DNA from: Luteibacter sp. UNCMF331Sha3.1
GTDB lineage: Bacteria; Pseudomonadota; Gammaproteobacteria; Xanthomonadales; Rhodanobacteraceae
Assembly: GCF_900109915.1 (NCBI RefSeq)
Contig: NZ_FOBU01000002.1
Span: 1,545,107-1,609,106 of the forward strand
Length of the DNA stretch: 64,000 nucleotides
Direction of reading: 5' to 3'
Position 1 is the stretch's first letter. Each line of letters starts with the position of its first letter. The notes under the pieces were generated by a model. That model was not told the DNA's origin. It saw only the letters and a program-made list of their open reading frames with translations, and searched no databases. The translations under genes were made by a program, and so were the position numbers. Of the stretch, positions 8,161 through 17,272 are shown piece after piece.

Positions 8161-8490
8161 GTGAGACGTCTACTCATCGCATGCGCCATCCTCGCCATCG
8201 CCGTTCCCGTACTCGCGCAGTCGCAGCGCGGAACCGCCGAGGCACCACCCTCCACCGCTCCGCAAAACCCGCAAAAACCACGCCTCGCGACGCCTTCCCA
8301 GGCTCGTCAGGCCGCCCAGGGCGCCATCACTCCGGCGCGCGTCGGCGCAGGCACGGCGGCGGTGGCCGCTGCCGCGGGCGCCACGGCTGGCGACGCCAAC
8401 GGCACCGGCAACGATGGCACCGGCGGTACGGGTGGGACCGGCGGAACGGGCGGCACCGGAGGCACGGGCGGAACCGGCGGCACCCACTAA
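8161..8490 (+). CDS. GfcA/YjbE-like small exported protein with a Gly-Thr tail
   Basis: This 109-residue protein starts at a GTG with AGGAG nine bases upstream. It has a cleavable signal peptide (RRLLIACAILAIAVPVLAQ), an Ala-rich middle (GTAAVAAAAGATAG) and a C-terminal tail built of Gly-Thr-Gly units. E. coli GfcA/YjbE has the same plan: signal, Ala/Val-rich segment, then a Gly and Thr-rich tail. It sits at the head of the gfc/yjb group-4-capsule-type operon, and here too it precedes the wza/gfcE-like gene by 128 bases. Its biochemical function is not known in E. coli either. The low-complexity tail is encoded by a 9-base periodic DNA repeat that could vary in length. Confidence 0.65.
   Translation: MRRLLIACAILAIAVPVLAQSQRGTAEAPPSTAPQNPQKPRLATPSQARQAAQGAITPARVGAGTAAVAAAAGATAGDANGTGNDGTGGTGGTGGTGGTGGTGGTGGTH
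8401..8487 (+). repeat. 9-base-period coding repeat (Gly-Thr-Gly units)
   Basis: Successive imperfect copies of a GGN-ACN/ACC-GGN unit encode the tail NGTGNDGTGGTGGTGG and onward to the stop of the GfcA-like protein. Copies differ at third positions, so the array is partly degenerate, but the last six units are close enough to allow slippage. Confidence 0.6.
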
Positions 8491-8618
8491 TCATCGTGAT
8501 ACGGCGTCTGGACGTCTAAATGTCCATGCGTATTCCCGAGCCGTTAATATTGAATCGGTTTAAGTACGTCGCTGGCCCAAGAGGCACACGGCGCCTCGAC
8601 TGAAGGATCCCGCCCACG

Positions 8619-9734
8619 ATGAAGTTCCTGCCGACCCTCGGTCTGGCCGGGTGCTGTCTGTTATTGCAAGCATGCATCCTGGCACCCGGCCAGCATATGA
8701 AATCCGCCGAGCTGAACGACAGGCAGAGCGCCACCGGTAGCCGCTACCAGCTCGTCCCCATCACACCGAAACTCATCGCGATGGACCGCGCGAGCGCGGC
8801 GGTACCGGGCATCGATCCGGCCATCGCCGCGTATCGACCCGAGGATTACCGCATCGGCCCCGGCGATTCGCTCTACATCACGGTGTGGGAGCATCCGGAG
8901 CTGACGTCCCCTGCCGGCTCGCAGCAGCAGACCGCGGCGAACGGTCGCCTCGTGCGCACCGACGGCACCTTGTTCTATCCCTATGTGGGGCTGCTGCATG
9001 CTTCGGGCCTGACCGTCGAGGAACTACGCGTCGCGATCACCGATCGCCTGACGAAGTACGTCGAGAAGCCGCAGGTCGACATCAGCATCGTCAACTACGC
9101 GAGCCAGCGCGTGACCCTCGGCGGTGCCTTCGTCAAGACCGACCCGCAGGACATCACGGTCACGCCGCTGACCCTCGCGCAGGCGGTCGGCGTCGCCGGC
9201 GTGAACGCGCAGCTGGCCGATCTTTCGGATGTCGTGCTCCGGCGCGACAACCACGAGTACCACCTGAACCTGGACGCGCTCTCGCATTCGCCGCAGGGCG
9301 CGCAAGACATCTACCTCAAGGGCGGGGACAGCATCTACCTGCCCTATAACGATCGCCACGAGGCTTACGTGCTCGGCGAGGTGCTGCGTCCGCAGGCCAT
9401 CGCATTCAAGACCAGCGATCTCAGCCTCACGCAGGTGCTCGGTCGTGCGGGCGGCCTGAATCAGACCAGCGCCAAGGGCAAGGCCGTGTACGTCATCCGC
9501 GGCGTGGAAAACATGGAAAAAGCGCCGGCGACGATCTACCAGCTCGACAACACCTCGCCGTCCGCGTTCGCCGTGGGCGCGCAGTTCGCCGTGAAACCGG
9601 GCGACGTCGTCTACGTCGGCCCCGCGGACATCACGCGCTGGAATCGTTTCATCAGCCAGCTGCTGCCGCTGTCAGGCCTGATCAGCAACGCGGCCAACGC
9701 GCAATACAACCTGGACCGCGACCGCCAGCTCTGA
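8619..9734 (+). CDS. Wza/GfcE/GumB-like outer-membrane polysaccharide export lipoprotein
   Basis: This 371-residue protein has a lipobox (LLLQAC, Cys near residue 19), then a Poly_export domain ([32 protein letters not shown]) and two SLBB-like segments ([21 protein letters not shown]). Wza family proteins are acylated octameric tubes that carry capsule or EPS across the periplasm and outer membrane. The C-terminal helix that spans the outer membrane is represented by [20 protein letters not shown]. The partner tyrosine kinase/co-polymerase (Wzc/Etk) is not in the window. It is followed after 47 bases by ugd and appears to lead the ugd-gfcBCD operon. Confidence 0.92.
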   Translation: MKFLPTLGLAGCCLLLQACILAPGQHMKSAELNDRQSATGSRYQLVPITPKLIAMDRASAAVPGIDPAIAAYRPEDYRIGPGDSLYITVWEHPELTSPAGSQQQTAANGRLVRTDGTLFYPYVGLLHASGLTVEELRVAITDRLTKYVEKPQVDISIVNYASQRVTLGGAFVKTDPQDITVTPLTLAQAVGVAGVNAQLADLSDVVLRRDNHEYHLNLDALSHSPQGAQDIYLKGGDSIYLPYNDRHEAYVLGEVLRPQAIAFKTSDLSLTQVLGRAGGLNQTSAKGKAVYVIRGVENMEKAPATIYQLDNTSPSAFAVGAQFAVKPGDVVYVGPADITRWNRFISQLLPLSGLISNAANAQYNLDRDRQL

Positions 9735-9781
9735 CTGCTCGCGGCGCCCCACCGTTCTTCCAAAATCGACAGGCGACACAG

Positions 9782-11119
9782 ATGAAGGTCACTATCTTCG
9801 GCACTGGCTACGTGGGATTGGTCACGGGCGCGTGCCTCGCGGAAATGGGCAACCACGTCGTGTGCGTGGACGTGGACCAGGCCAAGGTGGACGGCCTGCG
9901 CAACGGCATCATCCCGATCTACGAACCCGGCCTCGAGCCCATCGTCAAGCGTAACCATGCCTCGGGCCGTCTCGACTTCACGGTCGACCCCGCGCCCGCG
10001 ATCGCTCACGGCGACCTGATCTTCATCGCGGTCGGTACGCCGCCCGACGAAGACGGCAGCGCCGACATGAAGTACGTGCTCAGCGTGGCGCGCACCATCG
10101 GCGAACATCTCGATCGCTACGCGGTGGTGGTGAACAAGTCGACCGTTCCGGTCGGCACCGCGGACCGGGTGCGTGGCGCGATCGACGAGGTACTCGCCGC
10201 GCGTGGCGTCACGGTGGCGTTCGACGTGGTGTCGAATCCGGAGTTCCTGAAGGAAGGCGACGCGGTCGAAGACTGCCTGCGCCCCGATCGCGTCGTCGTG
10301 GGCGCATCCAGCGAGCGCGCGGTGGCCCTGCTGCGCAAGCTCTACGCCCCGTTCAATCGCAATCACGACCGCATGGTGGTGATGGACGAGCGCTCGGCCG
10401 AGCTGACGAAGTACGCGGCGAACGCGATGCTGGCGACGAAGATCAGCTTCATGAACGAGATCGCGAACATCGCCGAGCGCGTGGGCGCCGACGTCGAGCT
10501 GGTCCGCCAGGGCATCGGCTCCGACCCGCGCATCGGCTACCACTTCATCTATCCCGGCGCAGGCTACGGTGGCTCGTGCTTCCCGAAGGACGTGCAGGCA
10601 CTCGAACGCATCGCCCGCGGCAGTGGCTACGATGCGCGCCTGCTCGCGACCGTCGAGGCCGTGAACGCGGACCAGAAGACGCGGTTGTTCGAGCAGCTGC
10701 TCCGTCATTTCGACGGCGACGTCGCCGGGAAGACCGTCGCGCTCTGGGGCCTGGCGTTCAAACCGAACACCGACGACATGCGCGAAGCGTCGAGCCGCCG
10801 CCTGATGGAGGCCCTGTGGCAGGCCGGCGCGAAGGTGCGAGCGTTCGATCCCGAGGCACGCGCGGAAGCCGCGCGCATCTACGGGGAGCGAGACGACCTC
10901 GTGCTCTGCGAGTCGGCGTACGAGGCGCTGCAGGGTGCCGACGTGCTCATGCTCGTCACGGAGTGGAAGGCGTTCCGCAGTCCGGACTTCGCACGCGTCG
11001 CCTCGATGCTCGCCACGCCCGCCATCTTCGATGGCCGCAACCTCTACGATCCGGACACGGTCGAGGAGGCCGGGATCGCGTACTACGGCATCGGGCGCGG
11101 TCGCTCGTTGCAGCGCTGA
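9782..11119 (+). CDS. ugd: UDP-glucose 6-dehydrogenase
   Basis: This 445-residue enzyme has the N-terminal NAD site [19 protein letters not shown], the catalytic-cysteine block [13 protein letters not shown] (Cys266) and the C-terminal [16 protein letters not shown]-binding element. It oxidises UDP-glucose twice to UDP-glucuronate in the cytoplasm, providing acidic sugar for the EPS. The length is standard. It is placed between the export lipoprotein and gfcB, an unusual insertion into a gfc/yjb-type set that suggests the exported polymer contains glucuronic acid or a derivative. The next gene starts 13 bases later. Confidence 0.96.
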   Translation: MKVTIFGTGYVGLVTGACLAEMGNHVVCVDVDQAKVDGLRNGIIPIYEPGLEPIVKRNHASGRLDFTVDPAPAIAHGDLIFIAVGTPPDEDGSADMKYVLSVARTIGEHLDRYAVVVNKSTVPVGTADRVRGAIDEVLAARGVTVAFDVVSNPEFLKEGDAVEDCLRPDRVVVGASSERAVALLRKLYAPFNRNHDRMVVMDERSAELTKYAANAMLATKISFMNEIANIAERVGADVELVRQGIGSDPRIGYHFIYPGAGYGGSCFPKDVQALERIARGSGYDARLLATVEAVNADQKTRLFEQLLRHFDGDVAGKTVALWGLAFKPNTDDMREASSRRLMEALWQAGAKVRAFDPEARAEAARIYGERDDLVLCESAYEALQGADVLMLVTEWKAFRSPDFARVASMLATPAIFDGRNLYDPDTVEEAGIAYYGIGRGRSLQR

Positions 11120-11132
11120 TCGGCGGGTCTCG

Positions 11133-11801
11133 ATGAAGTTTGCGGCGCGGACGCGCTGGTCCGGAACCATCGCACTGGCGTCGATCGCGATCGCGGGCTG
11201 CACATCGGTGTCGCGCGGCAGTCTCGAAGCCGTCCGGCTGGCGGTGCACGGCGAGTCCGTGCACCCCACCGCGGCTTCGGTCGCGGCGACGCCGTATTAC
11301 CAGATGCAGGTCAACGGCCCGCAGGGCGAAGCGATCCTCATCCTCGCCGCCGACGACGACGGACGCCTCGGGTGGTATGGCAGCGGCAAGGACATCGTCG
11401 TCACCCGCGACGGGCTCGTCGTGAAGACGGCCGGGCTGCCGCAGGATCTCGACGATTCGGCGTTCGTGGGTCCCGACCCGTTCCACGACGGTCTGCAGAC
11501 GCTTACCGCTGCACGCGATGCCACGCGCCGCCTCGACTGGTCACCCGGATATCGCTACGGCAACGTCGCGCAGTCGCATCTGGAACCGCGCGGCATGGAG
11601 GATGTCGACATCCTCGGCACCGTGCACCGGCTGCGGCGCGTGGACGAGACCCTGCGCATCGCGTCCGTCGGCAGCACGTTGCACAACCGCTACTGGGTGG
11701 ACCCGGCAGACGGATTCGTCTGGAAGAGCCGGCAGTACGTCGCGCCCGGCCTTCCGCTGGAACTGATCCAGCTGCGTCCCTACCGGCCGGGCGCACCATG
11801 A
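11133..11801 (+). CDS. gfcB: GfcB/YjbF-family outer-membrane lipoprotein
   Basis: This 222-residue protein has an N-terminal signal ending in a lipobox-like ASIAIAGC (Cys near residue 22). The body matches the YjbF/GfcB pattern: YYQMQVNGPQGEAILILA, WYGSGKDIVVTRDGLVVKTAGLPQDL, then LEPRGMEDVDILGTVHRLRRVDE and a closing WKSRQYVAPGLPLELIQLRPY. In E. coli it belongs to the group 4 capsule / Yjb exopolysaccharide operon, function undefined. The ATG at 11133 is chosen because upstream codons overlap ugd and lack resemblance. Its stop overlaps the gfcC start by 4 bases. Confidence 0.85.
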   Translation: MKFAARTRWSGTIALASIAIAGCTSVSRGSLEAVRLAVHGESVHPTAASVAATPYYQMQVNGPQGEAILILAADDDGRLGWYGSGKDIVVTRDGLVVKTAGLPQDLDDSAFVGPDPFHDGLQTLTAARDATRRLDWSPGYRYGNVAQSHLEPRGMEDVDILGTVHRLRRVDETLRIASVGSTLHNRYWVDPADGFVWKSRQYVAPGLPLELIQLRPYRPGAP

Positions 11802-12580
11802 AGACGCTCGCGCTCGCTTTCATGCTCTGCGGCATCGTCCCGGCCGGTGCGCATGCCGGCACGCTGGACGTCGCGGCACGAGGCGCCGTGGCACGGCCCG
11901 GCACGTCGTCGTATCCGGACGATGCACGTCTATCGACCGTTGCCCACGCCGTTGGCGTCTCTCCCGATGCGTACACGATCGGCGCGGCATGGCTGCAACC
12001 ATCGCTCCACGTCGATCAGCTTCGTCTGAAGGCGGGCCTGATGTACGAACTCGGCGCCATCCGTCGGCAGGCCATGGGCATGGGCAACGACGCGCTCGCG
12101 GAAGGCGCCGCATCGTTCCAGGCGTGGTTCGACACGCTGCCGGTCACGGGCCGTCGGCCGCAGAGCGTGCTCGACCCCTTGCGCCTCGACGTTTCCCCGC
12201 CCGACGATCGGCCGGTGCACGCCGGCGACACGCTCGTCTACCCTGCCCGGCCCTCGATGGTCCGCATCGTCGGCGCCGTCGCTCGAGCGTGCAGCCTGCC
12301 GCAGGTCGCCATGCAGGATGCGCGCCGGTACCTCGCGGACTGCCCCGTCACCCGTGCGGCGGATCGCGACGCGATCTACGTCGTGCAACCGGACGGCGGC
12401 GTCTTCGAACAGAACGTCGCGCTCTGGAATCGCGCGGATCCGCGCCCCGTCGCACCGGGGGCGTGGATCTACGTGCCGTTCGATCGCCGCGCCATCGCCG
12501 GTGCCGCCGACGACACCTTCAATCACGACATCGCCACGTTCCTCGCCACGCAGCTGCTGGACGGTGACGCATGGCGTTGA
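11798..12580 (+). CDS. gfcC: GfcC/YjbG-family periplasmic capsule protein
   Basis: This 260-residue protein has a signal peptide (KTLALAFMLCGIVPAGAHA) and a mature part with two ubiquitin-like/SLBB-like regions expected of GfcC (HAGDTLVYPARPSMVRIVGAV, then YVVQPDGGVFEQNVALWN and PGAWIYVPFD). E. coli GfcC has folds resembling parts of the Wza periplasmic ring and is thought to assist capsule export. The start ATG lies in an ATGA overlap with gfcB, and its end overlaps gfcD by 10 bases, so the three genes are translationally coupled. Confidence 0.82.
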   Translation: MKTLALAFMLCGIVPAGAHAGTLDVAARGAVARPGTSSYPDDARLSTVAHAVGVSPDAYTIGAAWLQPSLHVDQLRLKAGLMYELGAIRRQAMGMGNDALAEGAASFQAWFDTLPVTGRRPQSVLDPLRLDVSPPDDRPVHAGDTLVYPARPSMVRIVGAVARACSLPQVAMQDARRYLADCPVTRAADRDAIYVVQPDGGVFEQNVALWNRADPRPVAPGAWIYVPFDRRAIAGAADDTFNHDIATFLATQLLDGDAWR

Positions 12581-14730
12581 ACCGGCCGGTATGGCGAGGC
12601 ATGTGTTGTGCCGGGATCGTGCTGTGGGCCGGTGGCGCGGCCACGGTGCGCGCGCAGGAGGTATACACACAGAGCGATTTCGGCGGCGTGGGCCTGATGC
12701 AGACGCCGACGGCGCGCATGGCGCGCGAAGGCGAATTCAGCTTCGTCGTCAGTCGCACCACGCCGTACACCAACTACAACGTGTCCATGCAGCCGTTGCC
12801 GTGGCTGGAGGGCTCCTTCCGTTACACCAACGTCAGCAATCGCCTCTACGGCCCGCGATCGCTCAGCGGAAGCCAGACGTACAAGGACAAATCCATCGAC
12901 GCCAAGGTGCGTCTGTGGGAGGAAACGCGCTGGATTCCGCAAGTAGCCGTGGGCGCGCGCGACGTGGGCGGCACCGGCCTCTTCTCCAGCGAGTTCGCGG
13001 TCGCGAGCAAACGCGTCGGCCCGTTCGACATCAGCCTCGGCCTGGGCTGGGGCTACCTCGGCGCCCGCGGCGACATCCGCAATCCGCTCGGTTTCCTCGA
13101 CGAGCGCTTCGACACGCGCCCCACCGGCGGCACCGGCACCGGCAAATTCAGCACCAACAAGTTCCTGCGCGGCCGCCCCGGTTTCTTCGGTGGCATCGAG
13201 TACCGTTCGCCCTGGCAGTGGCTTCGCCTGAAGGCCGAACTCGACGGCAACGACTATCGCCACCAGCCGCAGAACAACAACCAGCCGCAGCGCTGGCCCG
13301 TGAACCTCGGTGCGGTGTTTCGCGTTCATCGCAACGTGGACTTCACCCTCGGCTACGAACGTGGCGAGGTCGCCACGGCAGCGGTCACATTGCACACGAA
13401 TCTCGCCACGCACGTCGATCCGCCGAAGGTCTACGATCCGGCGCCGGAAGCCGTGGCGTTTACGTCGACGCCGGTCGACGGCCCCGCGCCGGGCACCGAA
13501 ACACCGGAAAGAAAAACACCCGAAGCGGTCGACTGGCAGGAAACGGCACGTGCACTCGGCGCCAACGCCGGCATCGATGTCACCCGCATCGGGCGTCGCG
13601 GCAGCGAGCTCGTCATCCACGGCGAACAGCAGCGGTTCTTCTATCCCGCCGAGGGCGTCGGTCGCGCGACCCGCATCGTCGACAACCGTGTCGGCAACGA
13701 CATCGATTGGGTCACCGTCACGAGCGAGCGCAAGGGCATGCCGCTCGTCGAATCCAGTGTGCACCGGCCGCGCTTCCTCGAGCTGCTCGACCATCGCCTG
13801 GACCTGCAGGATTTCCGCCGCAGTGTCGAACAGAACCCGGTCACGCCACGCGAGGAGGAAACGCTGTACGTCGCGCCGCTCAAGCGGTTCACCGGCGGCT
13901 TCTCGCTGGGCTATCAGCAAAACGTCGGCGGCCCCGACGCGTTCGTGCTCTACCAGATCTACGGCGCCGCGTCGGGCACGTTCAACGTGAGTCGCAACCT
14001 TTGGGTCGACGGCACGTTGTCGGTGAATCTCGCCAACAACTACGACAAGTTCCGCTACGACGCGCCCAGCGCGCTACCGCGCGTGCGCACCAACCTGCGC
14101 CAGTACCTCACCTCGTCGGACACGACACTGCCGAATTTCCAGGTCACCGGCACCCGCCGTCTCGGCGACGACCTGTATGGCCTCGCGTATGGTGGTCTGC
14201 TCGAAAGCATGTACGGCGGCGCCGGTGGCGAAGTGCTGTATCGCCCCTTCGGGGAACGATGGGCCATCGGCGCCGACCTCAACTGGGTCAAGCAACGAGG
14301 CTTCAGACAGGACTTCTCGTTCCGCAAATACCATATCGTCACCGGACAGGCGACCGGCTACCTCGATACGGGTTTCCAGCACGTGACGCTCGCCGTCAGC
14401 GTCGGACGCTATCTCGCCGGCGACTGGGGCACCACGATCGACGTGTCGCGCCAGTTCGCCAACGGCACCCGCATGGGCGCCTACGCCACGATCACGAACA
14501 AGTCGGGCGGAAACGGGTACGGCGAAGGCAGTTTCGACAAGGGCATCTACGTGTCCATTCCGTTCGACCTGCTTCTTCCACACTCCTCGCGCAGCCGCGC
14601 CACGCTGCTCTGGCAACCGCTGATCCGCGACGGCGGCGCGCGGCTGAACAAGCGCTACACACTCTATACCCTCACCAACGACCTCGATGGCGAACTGTTC
14701 GACAAGAACCTGGGCAAGATCGCCGACTGA
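12571..14730 (+). CDS. gfcD: GfcD/YjbH-family outer-membrane beta-barrel
   Basis: This 719-residue protein has a signal peptide ending near residue 29 (TVRAQ), then the YjbH signature start SDFGGVGLMQTPTARMAREGEF and PYTNYNVSMQPLPWLEGSFRYT. Regular amphipathic strands run through to the end, as in an outer-membrane beta-barrel. A periplasmic-looking insert around residues 280-400 contains ETPERKTPEAVDWQETARAL. Family members accompany Wza-type exporters in gfc and yjb operons and probably form or assist an exit channel. It ends exactly next to the convergent phosphatase gene, with no spacer between the two stops. Confidence 0.87.
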   Translation: MALNRPVWRGMCCAGIVLWAGGAATVRAQEVYTQSDFGGVGLMQTPTARMAREGEFSFVVSRTTPYTNYNVSMQPLPWLEGSFRYTNVSNRLYGPRSLSGSQTYKDKSIDAKVRLWEETRWIPQVAVGARDVGGTGLFSSEFAVASKRVGPFDISLGLGWGYLGARGDIRNPLGFLDERFDTRPTGGTGTGKFSTNKFLRGRPGFFGGIEYRSPWQWLRLKAELDGNDYRHQPQNNNQPQRWPVNLGAVFRVHRNVDFTLGYERGEVATAAVTLHTNLATHVDPPKVYDPAPEAVAFTSTPVDGPAPGTETPERKTPEAVDWQETARALGANAGIDVTRIGRRGSELVIHGEQQRFFYPAEGVGRATRIVDNRVGNDIDWVTVTSERKGMPLVESSVHRPRFLELLDHRLDLQDFRRSVEQNPVTPREEETLYVAPLKRFTGGFSLGYQQNVGGPDAFVLYQIYGAASGTFNVSRNLWVDGTLSVNLANNYDKFRYDAPSALPRVRTNLRQYLTSSDTTLPNFQVTGTRRLGDDLYGLAYGGLLESMYGGAGGEVLYRPFGERWAIGADLNWVKQRGFRQDFSFRKYHIVTGQATGYLDTGFQHVTLAVSVGRYLAGDWGTTIDVSRQFANGTRMGAYATITNKSGGNGYGEGSFDKGIYVSIPFDLLLPHSSRSRATLLWQPLIRDGGARLNKRYTLYTLTNDLDGELFDKNLGKIAD

Positions 14731-15168
14731 TCAGAGGTACCTGACCCAGCTCTCCACGCCTTCCTCGATCAGACCGTATACGTGCTCGTAGGCCGGCCTC
14801 TGCTGACGATACGGATCGGGCACGTCGCGTCCCTCGCGCCAGCGATCGAACAGGAACACCTTGCCGCTGGCTTCGGGCGCCATGCGGACGATCGCCGCGA
14901 CGTGGCTCTTTTCCATCGCGAGGATCAGATCGGACTGGCGGAGCATGCCGCCGTCGAGCTGGCGAGCGCGATGGGCGTCGCCATCGACGCCGTGTTCGTG
15001 CAGGAGCGCGAGCGCCGTCGCATCGATCGGATGATCGACGAGCGCACCGAGGCCCGCGCTCGACACCTGCGCGACGTGGCCTTCACCGAGCCGGCGACGC
15101 AGAAGATATTCGGCGGTGGGACTGCGGCAGATGTTGCCGATGCAGACGATCAGTATCCGTTGAAACAT
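14731..15168 (-). CDS. Low-molecular-weight protein-tyrosine phosphatase (Etp/Wzb-like)
   Basis: This 145-residue enzyme has the P-loop C-x5-R-S at Cys9-Arg15 (VCIGNICRSPTAE) and the general-acid Asp in VPDPY near residue 118. Wzb/Etp-type phosphatases dephosphorylate the tyrosine-rich tail of the Wzc/Etk co-polymerase and so control chain length and export. Its position next to gfcD is the same association as in the E. coli gfcABCDE-etp-etk operon, but here it is convergent and no etk follows. The ATG at 15168 is chosen because it starts the family sequence (FQRILIVCIGN). Confidence 0.9.
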   Translation of the reverse strand: MFQRILIVCIGNICRSPTAEYLLRRRLGEGHVAQVSSAGLGALVDHPIDATALALLHEHGVDGDAHRARQLDGGMLRQSDLILAMEKSHVAAIVRMAPEASGKVFLFDRWREGRDVPDPYRQQRPAYEHVYGLIEEGVESWVRYL

Positions 15169-15250
15169 GGCTGCTGCGATACTTGGGAAGCATTCGATGA
15201 TAAACGATAGGCATGACGACATCCCCTCTTCACGGCACCGGTGACGGCGC

Positions 15251-15865
15251 ATGACCTTCTGGCAAGCCGTCACGTCGTTGGGCGACAGCGCCTTGCTGCT
15301 GCCCGTCATCGTCTGGATGGCCGCATGCCAGTTCGCCGTCGCGCCGTATCGCCGCGACGGCTGGCGATGGATCGTCACGGCCGTGGCCTGTGGCGGCATG
15401 GTGTCGTTGTCCAAGCTGCTCTTCATGGCCTGGGGCGTCGCACCCGCCGGCATCGACTACACGGGATTCAGCGGCCACACAGCCCTCGCGATCACGGTCT
15501 GGACCGCCTTCGGCGCATTGGCCGGACGCGGCATGCGATGGCGCATTCTCCCCATCGCCGCTGGCGCCCTGCTGGGCATCGCCGTAGGTGCCTCGCGTCT
15601 CGCCCTCAAGGTGCACAGCCCGTCCGAAGTCTGGCTGGGCGCCCTGCTCGGCGCCATCGTCGCCGCATGGTTCGTCGTCGGCATGAGCAAGGCCGCACCC
15701 ACCGACCGCCGCGCGACGGCATGGCGCCTCACCCTCCTCGGCGGCACGCTGGCCATCGGCCTCGTCTGCTACGGCCGGGTGTTCCCGTCGCAGCATCTGC
15801 TGCAGGACATCGCACTGTGGTTGAGCGGTCACGGGCAAGTGTTCACCCGCACACCCGCTCATTGA
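15251..15865 (+). CDS. PAP2-family membrane phosphatase
   Basis: This 204-residue membrane protein has about six hydrophobic helices. It shows the PAP2 motif-2 sequence FSGHT and the motif-3-like SRLALKVHSPSEV (Ser-Arg ... His, with Glu in place of the usual Asp). Motif 1 is degenerate (SKLLFMAWGV instead of K-x6-R-P). Family members dephosphorylate undecaprenyl pyrophosphate or phosphatidic acid at the periplasmic face. Beside an EPS locus, recycling of the lipid carrier is a reasonable inference. The gene diverges from the tyrosine phosphatase across 82 bases. Confidence 0.8.
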   Translation: MTFWQAVTSLGDSALLLPVIVWMAACQFAVAPYRRDGWRWIVTAVACGGMVSLSKLLFMAWGVAPAGIDYTGFSGHTALAITVWTAFGALAGRGMRWRILPIAAGALLGIAVGASRLALKVHSPSEVWLGALLGAIVAAWFVVGMSKAAPTDRRATAWRLTLLGGTLAIGLVCYGRVFPSQHLLQDIALWLSGHGQVFTRTPAH

Positions 15866-15969
15866 GCCCGCTCGTTTAGGCAACCTCGCCGCGAGCACCC
15901 TTCGCGCGTCAGCGCGCTTCCCACAAAAAAGATGCCGGCGCTCTGCCGCACGCAACCGTCCCTTTCCGG

Positions 15970-16059
15970 GGAGGCGTCGGCTCCCGTTTTATGAGCGTCT
16001 CCGCAGGGAGGCGAAGGCCGGACCAGGACTTAGCGAAGAAAACGGCAGCCGACGCCTCC
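15970..16059. repeat. Long imperfect hairpin (21-bp arms) with an inner stem-loop
   Basis: Positions 15970-15990 and 16039-16059 are inverted copies matching at 20 of 21 positions. The 48-base middle contains its own 7-bp hairpin (CGTCTCC-N4-GGAGGCG with one G-U pair). It lies between the PAP2 and marC genes, whose 3' ends converge. It could be a bidirectional terminator, a MITE-like element or a structured RNA. No poly-U tract follows either arm. Confidence 0.55.
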
Positions 16060-16107
16060 GCTCCGCCACGCGCATGGCGAAACGCGATGGCGAAGCCGAG
16101 CCGGAGG

Positions 16108-16761
16108 TTAAGGAGAAGCCGTCGGATGCAGATTCAGCAACTCCGACAACCCGGACCAGAGCAACTGGACGCCGATGCAGAAGATGACGAAGGCCAGTAG
16201 TTGCAGGATGACCTGCGTGCGCTCCTTGCCGAGCTTGTGACTCAACGTGTCCGCGAAGCGCATGCACAGATAGATGCTCACGGTGAGCACCGCCAGCGCG
16301 ATGGCCGCCGCCACGATGTGGATCCAGCCCGCGCCCTCGCGCGGGGACCCCGTGCCGATGGCGATGGCCACGGCGATCGCCCCCGGCCCCACCGTGATCG
16401 GTAGCGTCAGCGGATAGAACGACGGATCGCCCCGGTGCTTGTGCACGGTCGCCTCGTCCTCATCGTCGTCGTCCTGTCCGTTGAGCATCCGCCAGCCCGC
16501 CGCCGCGATGACGATGCCGCCGGCGATGCGGAGGACGGGGATCGATACGCCGAAGAACGACAGCACATAGGCACCGACGAGAAGCGAGCCGATCAGCAGC
16601 ACGAGGCTGTTGGTCGCCACGCGGCGGGCCAGGCGTGCCCGCTCGGCCGAGTCCGCGTGCGGCACGATGCCGAGCGACAGCAGCGCGGAACCGGGCGGGT
16701 TCACGATGGGCAGCAGGCTGGCCAGGATCACGAGCGTGGCCTGACCGATTTCCATGAGCAT
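16108..16761 (-). CDS. MarC family integral membrane protein
   Basis: This 217-residue protein has six hydrophobic helices and the MarC/UPF0056 pattern: VNPPGSALLSLGIV near residue 20, RIAGGIVIAAAGWRML near 80 and PLTLPITVGPGAIAVAIAIG near 120. An acidic loop (QDDDDEDEATVHKH) separates the two halves. The family was named from the marRAB region but its transport function is still undefined. ATG at 16761 or 16755 could start it. It is monocistronic, converging on the PAP2 gene. Confidence 0.88.
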   Translation of the reverse strand: MLMEIGQATLVILASLLPIVNPPGSALLSLGIVPHADSAERARLARRVATNSLVLLIGSLLVGAYVLSFFGVSIPVLRIAGGIVIAAAGWRMLNGQDDDDEDEATVHKHRGDPSFYPLTLPITVGPGAIAVAIAIGTGSPREGAGWIHIVAAAIALAVLTVSIYLCMRFADTLSHKLGKERTQVILQLLAFVIFCIGVQLLWSGLSELLNLHPTASP

Positions 16762-16983
16762 CGAAAGGGTATCCGTGAGAGGAGACGCTGCGCATCATCG
16801 CGGGCGCCGCCGGCCGGGTCTTTCGTATCCGCACCCCGTTTGTGGAATCGAACGGTGCAAGCCGCCCCCATGCCCGGCGTTCGAATCGGAAACGGACCCT
16901 GCGTACCGGAAAGACCGGGTTGCCCGGCGTGCGGACGATAGGTCCACCGGCCGGCACGGTCGGCCACTCCTCCAGGACACACC

Positions 16984-17268
16984 ATGAATGCCAAGACCTT
17001 TCTCGCCGGCGCGCTGCTCGGCGCCGTCCTTTCCGTGGGCTGCGCCGCCGTCGCCCAGGAACGCCCCTTCGTCGACATCGGCGATCGCCACGGGAACCTC
17101 CGCGACGCGCAGCAGCACATCGTTCAGGCCTGGGAAGCGGTGAACCGGGCCCAGGAAGCCAACGACTCGCGCCTCGGCGGCCACGCCGGTCGCGCCAAGG
17201 AGCTCCTGAGCCAGGCCAACGAGGAGCTGCGCCTCGCCGCCGACGTCGCCAACGACCGCGGCCGCTGA
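16984..17268 (+). CDS. Small exported helical protein of unknown function
   Basis: This 94-residue protein has a signal-like N-terminus (KTFLAGALLGAVLSVGCAAVAQ) that includes a possible lipobox Cys. A charged, mostly helical mature part follows (DAQQHIVQAWEAVNRAQEAN and AKELLSQANEELRLAADVAN). It resembles small periplasmic coiled-coil proteins found next to metal-resistance genes, but I do not recognise the family. It is followed 4 bases later by the multicopper oxidase gene and so may be its operon partner. Confidence 0.65.
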   Translation: MNAKTFLAGALLGAVLSVGCAAVAQERPFVDIGDRHGNLRDAQQHIVQAWEAVNRAQEANDSRLGGHAGRAKELLSQANEELRLAADVANDRGR

Positions 17269-17272
17269 TGAC

